Below are positions 1-15,300 of a stretch of DNA of 64,000 nt, piece by piece. Location: NCBI RefSeq assembly GCF_032854445.1, contig NC_088300.1, positions 64,640,984 through 64,704,983 on the forward strand, in the 5' to 3' direction. Every line of letters begins with the position of its first letter. Within the stretch, counting starts at the first letter, position 1. The notes under the pieces are model-generated. The model ran no database searches, was not told the origin of the DNA, and worked only from the letters and a program-made list of their open reading frames with translations. Position numbers and translations under genes: made by a program. The DNA comes from Liolophura sinensis. Its lineage: Eukaryota > Mollusca > Polyplacophora > Chitonida > Chitonidae.

Positions 1-247
1 CATCACTATTTTTACAAGAAAAAAATAAGTTGGCAACAAAAGTATAATTTTAAAGCCTTTATGAAATTCTGAACATGCATTTTTACATACCAAACTTTAG
101 GTGACATACAGAAGTTAATAATTAATATACTTTTCCTATGTGTTTTTTTTTTAAATTAATTGTTAGACTTACCATTACTTATAACCAAGAACCAAATATT
201 ATGCTATAGACAATTTGCTTGTATCTATATTAGATGTAAATACTTAC

Positions 248-4851
<4,604 letters not shown>

Positions 4852-5509
4852 CCTATATGACATTGGTGACGTCCCTCAAACTGCAACTTGGGTTAACTGT
4901 GAGAAGTCCTTTATACTGACGCGTACATTGCCACTGGGCATAACGTGACACTGACCCATTTTACTAACTTTCTAGAGTAATTTGTTGGGGAAATACATCA
5001 TTATAAGACTTGTGACTCTAATGATAAAATCTTTCAAAACTATTCAAAATTTATCCTTTCAGTTCATTTTATTCTAAGAGCTTAAGAATGTTGTAAACTA
5101 TGTATAGCTTATTGATATGACGCAGTTACGTTTAGGCCTATTTAGTGTGTGATTTTAGAATATAATAGGGCCTAGGTACTAAACACGAATGAAATTAACT
5201 TTCTTCCACGCGCCTAAACCAAAGTGAAAAGCAAGCAGAAGGTCAAATACCTAGTTTTAACTCAAAGTCGGTCAGGCATAAACAAAAAGGCATTTTAAAA
5301 AAGTTGTGAGCTCGTATATACGTGACCGCTACTTTTCTCAAGTAATCCGGACTTTTATGTCTTCTCTCTAAATACCTCTCTAAATACGAAGATGAACTAT
5401 TGATGCATGTCCCGTGTTGCTCACATGGGCTTTTTCTTTGTACTTAGTCTTATATAATCTGCCCATTAATTGTTAACAGCAACCCATGCGGTGTGCAATT
5501 AGTGTACTC

Positions 5510-7470
5510 GTCCATGGGCCAGACACGATACTGATACAACCTGAGGTGGCCAAACCTAACTGGTGCTAACATGTTTACAGGGTCAGTAGAAGTAAATTAA
5601 GACATGATAGCCTTTCTGCAATGGTAGTTTTATCACACATTTTTATGAAATGAAAAATCACGATGCGCAAATAACAAAGGGCAGGAGAAATGACAATATA
5701 CGGGGGACTCTTCATGCAGCAAAGAAATTTAGCAGTCCACACTTTATCTATATTTCATGTACACTATTAGCTGAATATTCAGCTGACCTGTACATTTACA
5801 TGTACGATTTCCAAGGTTTCCAGCTGGGTTGTTAACAGTTTACCAACAGTTCATACTTCTTTTATTTATACCCATTATTACTGTGAGTTAAGTACATAAC
5901 CTCAGGTAAGTAAACGTTCGTTTCATTTCCTTACCTGTGACCTACAAGTCTGAAAAATACAATTGTCAGAGCAAACCTTTGATCAGATTTTTTGACTTTC
6001 CAGCAAGAATACTGGTAACTGAAAGTTCCGCCAAGCGCTAAGATTAAGGACTGAATTACTCCATAAAACTCTTTGTAGAGTGTAAATGTCTGCTTTGAAG
6101 TTAGACAAAAAAAAAGTAAATAAGCCAAACACCCAACAGAAGAGAAATATCTACACTCGTTTCTTCATGCAACAAGTATTCTCGTCTCTTTTTTGGTACT
6201 TCTCAATACCAAACATCTTTTTGAAGTCATTCCATACTACCTAAGAAGAAACATATGTTAACTTATATCAACATGCACTAGCTGATCTCCCCATGTATTT
6301 TGCATGTCATTTTCATCTGCACAGCTTTCATACTTTGAAGATGAAAAAAGCCTCCGTTTTGCCATGTCGATTTTTAGTCAGTCGAAATTTGTAGTAGAAT
6401 GTGGTACCGGTACATATGTACTTGTAAGTCGCCTGCAGTCTGCATTCAATGTGTTTTACAAAATGCTTTACAAACTGCAGAGAAATGGATAACACAAGGG
6501 TGAAAACATTTCTGCTTAGTTCATGGGCCAAGGCCAAAATTTCAGATATTGGTTCCACCCAGGGTGGCCAAATCTCCTTGTTATTTTTAAGTTGGTACAG
6601 AGTAATCATCAAAGCAATAAATGATGTCTGACTGCTCCATTTGCTTAGTAATGCTTCCATAAATGCATTTATGGCCCCATACTGGTGTCTGTGCATTTTA
6701 ATGTAGTACTTTAGCAGACTACATTTATCAAGTGGCAAAAACCTTATGTGACGTCACTGTTCACACTATGGTCAGAAAACGCCACTCAGTTATTTCGCGT
6801 GATATACACGTCATAATTGTGTTTTTTTTTTCTTCTTCTTCTTTTTTGTCTAACTTCAAAATAGACATTTACACTCTACAAAGAGTGTTACGGAATAATT
6901 CAGTCCATAGTGTTTGGTGGAACTTTCAGTTACCAGTATTCGTGATGGAAAGTCAAAAAATCTGATCAAAGGTTTGCTCTGACAATTGTAGTTTGCAGAC
7001 TTGTAGGTCACAGATAAGGAAATGACACGAACGTTCACTTACCTGAGCTAATCAACCTTAACTCATCGTAATAATGGGTATGAATAATAGAAGTTCGCAG
7101 CTGGAAACCTTGCAAATTTTACATGTAAATGTATAGGTCAACTGAATATTCAGCTAATAGCGTACATGAAATATAGATAAAATGTGGACGGCTCTTTGCT
7201 TCATTTTCTTTGCTTCATAAATGATACAAACTATCTTTTTCAAATTGCCTTATTATATTAATATTAACTGAGAGTCCACAATATACTAACTTTCCTCCTG
7301 CTTTTGTAATTCTCGCAACGTGACTTTTCATTTTATGAAAATGCGTGATAAAGCTACCGTAAGCTAAGATTATCATGTCTTAATTTACTTTTACTGACCC
7401 TATAAACATGTTAGCACCAATTAGGTTTGGCCATCTCAGGGTGTACCATTATCATGTCTGGCCTATGGAC
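5510..7470. repeat. Large imperfect inverted repeat (foldback element?)
   Basis: Left arm about 5510-6115 and right arm about 6841-7470 are reverse complements over roughly 600 bp at about 80% identity by eye, with small indels. Clear shared blocks include CTTTGATCAGATTTTTTGAC, CTCTTTGTAGAGTGTAAATG and TTGGTGCTAACATGTTTA. The 725 bp centre shows no recognisable transposase. A 136-codon minus ORF at 6328-6738 in the centre matches nothing I recognise. Could be a foldback/MITE-like transposon or an old inverted duplication; arm ends are approximate. Confidence 0.8.
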
Positions 7471-7922
7471 TAAAACCCTGACTGAGGTAAATTGACAAGA
7501 GGCCGTACTTCACCAGTTACGTGTAACCATTTGCCAGCTATCACACTGTAGTCACTGCCTTGGGTTTACTCTCTATGCGGTATGCCTTTAATTTTATCGT
7601 ATTCCTCTATCAAGCAGGATTCCGCTGATGGACTAAGCATCACCGAGGGTTAGTAAGTTTGCGTTGTTTTAAGGTTGTTGTATGTTAAATGTAATGAGAA
7701 CATAGCACTTTGGGTAATTCTAGACCAGTGACGTCTAATAAATTGAAATTAACATCGCTGCATGTTTTTACATAATTTTGCTACCATTTATGCATTTACT
7801 TGAACAGTTAGAATAAAACATTGACTGAGAAAAATTGACAAGAGGCCGTACTTCACTGGTTACGTATGACCATTTGCCAGTTATCACACTCTCGTCGCGG
7901 CTCTAGTTTCGCTTTCTATGCT
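7470..7922 (+). repeat. Direct duplication of a ~110 bp segment
   Basis: 7470-7580 and 7814-7922 share TTGACAAGAGGCCGTACTTC and about 100 bp of surrounding sequence at roughly 80% identity. The first copy starts where the right arm of the large inverted repeat ends, so the duplication may mark the border of that element. Confidence 0.75.
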
Positions 7923-8647
7923 TAGCGCCATCATATGGCTATTCTGAGGAAGCAATGCTTACCTGAGCAGGCCTAAAGATTTGTGAGAAAATCAGATTGC
8001 TCCACGTAAGCAAATCTGTCAGTCACAAATTGAAAGAACAGAATAAACAGTGTTCGACTCTCCCGGAGTTCTTAAGCTTGCGAGGACCACTGGAGTATGG
8101 GTAAACAGATTGCTGAAAGCCATTTACTTCACATGTATGCTGGACTTCTCGGTTTGACAATGCTCTTCCCAGGTTTGACTCGAGCGTACTCAGTGGCGAA
8201 GAAATGATATGGCGGAAAAAATCATTTTCGTACGTGTTTACGAAATACTTGTACCTGGCAAACAAATGCCTTGGCATAAAAAAGATGAAAATAAATAAAG
8301 AGATCCATTCAAAATATAGTGTAACCTGATTAGTGATGTACCCCTTTAGGCAAAACGGCATGAATCTCCAGAGACTTTAACACAAGTCGAATATTGCTTA
8401 TTTAAAGTCAATGTGTGAAATAATTCACAGCATCAAGTGGTAAACACCCTAGCATTTTAATAGTTGGACTGCTGTGGGAAGTTGTAAGGACGTAGTGATT
8501 GTGAGAAGACATTTGGGTGCAAATATTATGGCAAAACATACATTCAATAACACAGATTTACACCGATATGACGGGATATATCTCACACACATGGTATGAC
8601 AGGCTGTAATGATCGATGGAAGTGTTCAGTTTAGCTGCATGATCAGT

Positions 8648-8706
8648 CAGATGTAATCAACCTGTTTCTATGAGCGCAACTCATAGAAACAGGTTGATTA
8701 CATCTG
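8648..8706. repeat. Perfect 27 bp hairpin with 5 nt loop
   Basis: Arms 8648-8674 and 8680-8706 are exact reverse complements (starting CAGATGTAATCAACCTG), loop CGCAA at 8675-8679. No poly-T or flanking gene suggests a function. Perfect complementarity among diverged repeats implies recent origin or an assembly foldback artefact. Confidence 0.95.
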
Positions 8707-9472
8707 GGTACACCATCTCTTTTGCTTTTCGGAGGGCAACGTTTCAAGCTTGTAGCGGCCGCCACAAAACCTGTAGTGCCTGTCGCACTGATGGCTTTGA
8801 TTCATCAGAGGTAGGGTACTCGTATGTCTGTATCCCCGCGTTTGTATGTAAGTACTGTTCAGTCATCTGATATTCATTCCAGTTAAATAAGTCTAAATCA
8901 GAGGGATCTATGGATATGACAACGTTGTGCGCCAAGGCCAATGGTGTTTTTTTGTTTGTTTCACCCGTCACACTTTGCAAATTAGCCTCTATTATGATTG
9001 GTGTTGACGTCTCTTAATAACTTTTGCCTGTGCTTCAGAATGCTTATGATTTTTAAGGTTTGTTTGTGAACTGAATGAGAGAATCGAAATGTGGCTCCAA
9101 TCCAGGTAGAATTAACCTTATGGAGGAAGACAGGGCTGTGATAACGCGTAATCACAGCCGTACATAGCTAGATGTAGATGCACCTACAGAAACAGCTCTT
9201 CAGCTTTGTCAGCTGACTTTTTGTTACTTGATTTAACATGACCTTAGCCTTCTGACACATGTATACCCAGAGCTTGAATAACTGACTAGTGTCTGACTTG
9301 CTCTAAAATGCAAGTGTTGCACCGAATAATTTCATCCCACGCTGTGACTGGCTTGTCGAAAATGACATCTGGCAAACTCAATATTACTTTAATCTGTTGT
9401 AAACTATCACAAGTAACCTGTGATTAAAAATCTTACCCTTACCTTTACCTTAAGTATGTTCATTCACTCATT

Positions 9473-9510
9473 TTGAGGCCTCTGTGGCTGAGGGTGTTAG
9501 CTCGCCATAA
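9473..9510 (+). mobile_element. SINE 5' head fragment
   Basis: GAGGCCTCTGTGGCTGAGGG followed by TGTTAGCTCGCC resembles the tRNA-like head (A-box region) of the SINE family in this window. It stops where the 26 bp minisatellite begins, so the array may have expanded next to or inside a SINE copy. Confidence 0.5.
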
Positions 9511-10262
9511 CTCATTGAGAACCCATTGTTCCCGACTAGCAGGGTGGCCAATAGTTCCAAACAGCGGGATGACCAATTACCCCTGAGAGTATGATAACCC
9601 CTTGTGCCTTGCTAGCAGGATGGCCCATTGCTCCTAACACCAGGGTAATTCATTACTTCTGAGTAGCTCGATAACTCATTGCTCCTGAACAGCAGGATAA
9701 CTCATTGCACCTGGGTAGCTGGGTAACACATTGTTCCTGAGTAGCAGGGTAACACAGTGCTCCTGAGTAGCAGGGTAACACAGTGCTCCTGAGTAGCAGG
9801 ATAACGCATTGATTCTGAGTAGCTGAATAACCATAGATCCTGAGTAACTGGATAACTCATTGTTCCTGACTAGCAGGACGACCCCATTGCTTCTGAGTAG
9901 CTGGAAAACTCATTACTCCTGAATAGCAGGATAACACAGTGCTCCCTGAATAGCAGGATAACTCATTGCTTCTGAGTTGCAGGATGGCCCATTGCTAATG
10001 TGTAGCTGGACAACCGATTGCCTTCTGAGTAGAAGGACAACCCATTCCTTTTGAAAAGTTGGGACAACCCATTGCTCTTGAAAAGCAGGAGACCCACTGC
10101 TCTGGAGAAGCAGGACGGCCCATTGCTTCTGAGTAGCAGGATAGCCCACTGATTCTGAGTACCTGAACAATCCATAGCTCCTGAGTAACTGGATAACCCA
10201 TTTCTCCTGACTAGCAGAACGGCCCATTGCTTCTGAGTAGCAGAATAACTCACAGCTCCTGG
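9510..10262. repeat. Minisatellite, 26 bp period, ~28 units
   Basis: Units resemble CTGAGTAGCAGGATAACCCA plus TTGCTC. The most homogeneous units are at 9740-9800, with exact 26 bp spacing; units diverge towards both ends. Because 26 is not a multiple of three, three overlapping minus-strand ORFs appear at 9913-10253; these are artefacts of a stop-poor repeat, not genes. Confidence 0.93.
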
Positions 10263-12355
10263 TCAGTATGATGGGGACGAATGAGATTTTGGGTGCTTCC
10301 CTGTTGAAAGGTGGTATATTCTGTTTGGCAACCTATCTGCGGTCGGAGTTGTTGCCTTTAGTAATGGTGGACTCTGGTTAGCATATTCGTTGTACCATTT
10401 TTTGCAAGTTTGTCCGATTTTTCTCACATAATCTACAATTGCAGAAACAAGCATGTCCTTTCAATCCAAGTTTCACTGTCTTCAAGGACTGGGTCACCGA
10501 TTTCCCCATTTGTGGATAAAAGGACTATAAAAAATTAAATTCCCTTCCATCTAGGATCGCAAATATATCAGCACAGACAGTTTCCAGATTCAAGGTCAGC
10601 TGCCAACTGACAACAAAGTTGAAGAGAAACATCTGTGATACGTTAAAGTTTAGGGTTGGCTCGAATGTATAGTAGTCATTATCGTGGAGTGGCATTTGAT
10701 GATGAGTCCATGAAGCACCACATCAACCATGGCTTTCAAAGGCTCTTTTATAGAGCATCCATGGCATGATCTAGAGCTGTGATTGCCTGATGTACACAAT
10801 CAGTGTCATCGTCAAGCATCAAGAATACACATCTCCCTTTGGTGGGTCTTGCCAGTCTTCCTGAATCACATCAACGAATATGTACATAACTGTACCGTGT
10901 CGGATAGCTTGAATACCGGCCTGTCTTCATTCACCTAGATTCTTTGATATAGTGTAAACGAATCATTCTGAGAAAATCATTCCATGTATTTTACCAATGA
11001 GGTTATCCCAGGTATTCCAGGTATTTCGAATGTGCTTTGCACAAAAACGTCAGGCAGTTAGCATGGTGCTCGTGCATGTTCTTTACTTCCATAAAGTTAA
11101 ATGAAATCCATGCAGAATTACACTACCACATACAGCTGGTGGCACATTTCCACAGAGCCTTTGAAAGAAAGGTGGCGATCTTTCAAGGGAAATTACGTAG
11201 AATAATACATGGAACAAGACCGGTGAAAAGGTAACAGATTGTATTAGGGACCCATTGCATGTTTCCGGTTTCCATGAAGATAGAGCTGAAAGAGTGACAG
11301 CCACCTCTTGTGGCCCTACCATTCTGCAGGTGTCACTTTCACGTTACCTTCAAAGCACAAAATAATAGTATTATGTTTTAGCATCAACCTAAAGGATCTG
11401 CTTTATTTTGCGGCCTTGTCTGGTCAACGGTCGCAGTATTCCTGTGTTACACAGTGTGCAAACTGATTTTCTTCTTGATTCGAACATTTTAGCTTTACAG
11501 TCCAGGTTTTCTCTGTGGTGCAAAGGTTTTCTCTGTGGTGCAAAGCTCAACTCTGCAAACTGAAAATCTGGAGAAATTCACTGTACCATTGTCATTTACA
11601 CCACTGCATTAAAACAGTTGAGTCCAACACAAGAATTCTGGATTGAATAAGAAAATTTTATTCCTCCAATAAAACACTCTAAAACCTTTAGCTACAGGGT
11701 TATTATCACTAGATGACTCTTTCTTGACTACGTCATATGGGTAAAGACTGACACAGGTAAAAGTATGAAGAGAATCATTCGGCATGATTTGTATTGGTTT
11801 AATGACCGATCTCCTTACATCTCCAAAAAAATCTCACCAAGGTGAACACATAGATCTGAGTTACAATTCTGCTTAAGTATGCATCTTGAGTATCAATAAT
11901 ATGTGAACAGTGTTCATTGTGTTATTTATATATCTGTAAAGGTCAGTGAATATGTAAAGATACAGCACAGCGCAGTTAAAATGCCAAAAATACTGAAGAA
12001 CTGAGATGTCTACAGATATCCTGTCAAACAATATTCACATCATGTATTAATATCTCATTGTGAAATAATCTATTTATTATCTTTGTGAGCTATCTTGTCT
12101 GATTAATTTGAACTACAGATTCAAGGTAAACAATTCACCAATGTAACAACATATAAAATGTATATGTACTTACAAATGTTATATGACACAGCTCAAAATA
12201 GCACTGTTGTGCAGGAACAATATTCAGATATTTCACTGCTATATATTAAAGAATACAAAATGGATAATCAATTAAATTAACTGGTCTGTACATACATTGT
12301 CATTTATTTGATTGATCACATTTTTGTGATTTACATACAATAGTAAAGTTTATGT

Positions 12356-15300
12356 TCAGAAAAATGCGAGCCACCTCCTAGGGTTGTTGATAAGGATGTC
12401 ATCTATGGATGACTGAGTTATTCCCCTTTGCTTCATGTGTGGAACAATGTTCAACAGTATGTGGCACATCCCATGACCTCCATATTTCTCCTGCAGAACC
12501 AAGCACAAAAATTTAACACATTAGCTCAAGTTTACTTCTTTCAATTAAATAGGTTTCGGGAATATGGAACGAAACCATTCAACTGGCTGTCGATTTAGAC
12601 GCTTGTCGCAAAGCACAAGATGGCAGGGGTGGAAGGCCGAGTAAAGTTAGAAATGTGAAGAGGGCCGAGGAAGTCCGTGACGAGATGGCGGATAAAGACT
12701 TCCGGGAGAAGCTTTTCGAGATGATGGAAAAGCTTTTGGCGATAAGTGCGAAACAGACCAATAGGCCCAGAGGTACATTTAAATGCTTTAAATGTGGTGA
12801 AACTGGCGACATGCGATGGAATTGCCCAAAAACGGCGCAAATGTCTGTAGAGGCCGGAAAATTACAAACTGGATCAGGGAGCACACAACAAAAACTTCAA
12901 GAAGTAAAAGTTGGAGATGGCGTTTTGGCGACAGTTCAAACCAGTCTGTGTGTTCCGGTGTGTGTCAACAGTGCGCAGACAAATTTGGTAGTAGACACGG
13001 GAGCGATGGTGACTGTCATCTCAATGGAATTTTACGACAAAATTCAGGAGGCAGGAAAACCCGAGCTGACCATGGTAGCTAAATCTCTTACTGTAGCCAA
13101 TAGCAATGAGTTCTCGACTCAGGGGTTTGCATGATTTTCGTTCACAATCGGAGGACGAACAGTGAGACACAAAGCGGTAGTGGCGGAAATAGCACGAAAC
13201 GGACTTCTGGGGCTTGATTTCATGCAGGGGCATGGTTGTCTTCTGGACATGTGCCACAATGCCATAAAGTTTGGGGATGTTTCGATAAGAATGAGGGACG
13301 AGGCCTCCTATGTATGCCGTTGTATTCGACTTGAGAATAATATTGTTATCCCCCCTCAAGGCAGGAGAAGATTATCATGTGTATCCTGGCAGAAGGGACT
13401 GATCGAATGACATAGGGCTTAGTGGAGCCACCGTAGGTCCAAGAGGGCAAAAAGTGGCTTAAGGCAGGCAAATGCCAACTGTTTGCTTTAAAAGTAACCT
13501 TCCTCGGACACTGTGTGCCGAAGGACGGTAGTAAACCAAACCCCGACAAGATAGCCGCTGTAAGAGACTGGCCAACAACCACGGACGCTAAAGAAGTGAG
13601 AAGTTTCTGGGGCTCGCCTCGTCCTATCGCTGCTTTGTGCAGTCATTCTCTAAAATTGCGGCACCACTTCACCGACTGATGGAGAAGGACCGGCATTTAC
13701 TCTGGACATCTGAATGTTAGGATGCCTTTGATGATCTAAGGCACACTCTGATATCAGCACCTGGTCTTACACATCAAAAATTTGGCAAAACCTTTATTCT
13801 GGATACAGATGCCTGTGGAAGGTAGTTAGGGGATGTACTCAGCCAGGTACACGAAGGGCCCCAGGTACATGAAGAGGGTTATAGCCTATGGGAGTCGAAC
13901 CTTGACAAAGCAAGAGAAAAATCACTGCGTGACAAGACAGGAACTTCTTGCCGTGGGCATTTCTGCAAAACGTATAAACCATACTTGTACGGGCGAAGAT
14001 TTGTTCTATGCACCGATCACAGTGCCCTGCCCTGGCTAATGCGCTTCAAACAACCAGAAGGTCAACTTGCTAGATGAATTGAGATACTATCAGAGTATGA
14101 TTTTGAGATTCATCATCGACCGGGAAGGGCCCATGGAAATGCAGATGCCCTGTCACGATTACCGCTTTCCATAAGCGCGATGGACTTCGGTGTCTCGCGA
14201 GATCGGCTGAAAAGGGATCAGGAGACAGATCCAGTTCCATGATTCCACTGCAGGAGGCCATTTGGGAACTGCAAAAACTTTGAGCAAGGTGAGGCAACAT
14301 TTCTTCTGGTTTGGGATGCATCGAGACATAAGAAAGTGGTGTCAATCCTACACAGCTTGTGCCCAAGAGAAACCAATGGGTAAGGGAGGTCGAGCTCCTA
14401 TGCAAATTACTGGTTCCGGGATACCGATGGAGAGAATCGCTATGGACCTCATGGGTCCATTGCCAAGAACAACGGGTAATCTGTTCATTCTGGTTGTGCA
14501 GAACTATTTTACAAAATGGGTCCTTGTGTTTGCTTTGCCGAATATCAAAGCAAAGACAGTGGCTGCAGTGTTTGTAAATGAGGTTGTTAGCCGCTTTGGT
14601 GTTCCTAGAATATTGTATACAGATTGTTACGTAATTACTTGCAAACAACACTAGGTTTAACCCATATGGTTTTGCCAGCGTGACCTTCAGCGTGATATGT
14701 GTATGAGCTGACACGATCCACTCTGGAATTCGTGTTGCGTCACAAGAAACAAAGATATGACACTGATTTGTACTGGCAGAGTTACCAGGCTGGGGGCAGT
14801 GTTTGGCTGAATACACCACATCGAAAGAAAGGAAGGTCGCCAAGGTTACAAAAATGGTGGTCTGGGCCGCATGAGATAATGCATCCTACAGTGACATCAT
14901 GCTCAGAATCTGTCTGGGCAGCAAGACAAATGTTGTACACACTGACAGGTTAAAGCCATACATAATACTAGGCGGGGATGTCGATGGCGGCGGCAGTCAA
15001 ACCTCTCGACCAGAATTTGTGCATGAACACTGATCAGTTAGACACAACCGAGAAGTTGGTGGGAGAACAGCCAGACTCATCGGCGCTAGAACCATTGAAA
15101 ACGGGGACTTCAACAAGGTCAGGGCGACCAAGCCAGACTCCACGGCGCTTCGGCGATTACTATCTCTATGGCGTGTACCTCAGTCAGACACCCGTTGGAC
15201 CAAAGACTGACTCTCGTAATAAACTGCTTCACACCTTGGGATGGCACGGATCAAGTCGGTAGCGCGCTAATTTACAGCCATGTCTAAATGTCCCTTGTGC

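Larger units (their letters stand above)
4852..12355. other. Intergenic region between KMO 5' end and PTER 3' end
   Basis: No conserved coding segment was found on either strand. It should contain the KMO promoter (upstream of 4851; no convincing TATA box seen). Contents: a 2 kb inverted repeat, a duplicated ~110 bp segment, a 27 bp perfect hairpin, a SINE head and a 26 bp minisatellite, all listed separately. 10263-12300 shows only a short local duplication (TTCTCTGTGGTGCAAAG twice near 11510) and AT-rich DNA, part of which may be the PTER 3' UTR. Confidence 0.6.

Noticed and set aside
6328-6738. 136-codon minus-strand ORF in the centre of the large inverted repeat
   Set aside because: No recognisable motif, overlapping ORFs on the other strand, no splice or homology support.
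9913-10253. Three overlapping 68-104 codon minus-strand ORFs with similar Trp/Gly-rich repeats
   Set aside because: They are translations of the 26 bp minisatellite in its three frames; a period that is not a multiple of three gives the same pattern in every frame.
9510-10262. CRISPR-like array of 26 bp repeats
   Set aside because: Units are directly adjacent with no spacers, and the genome is eukaryotic.
14070-14843. 257-codon minus-strand ORF across the integrase relic
   Set aside because: Antisense shadow of the retroelement; its sense strand carries the integrase motifs.
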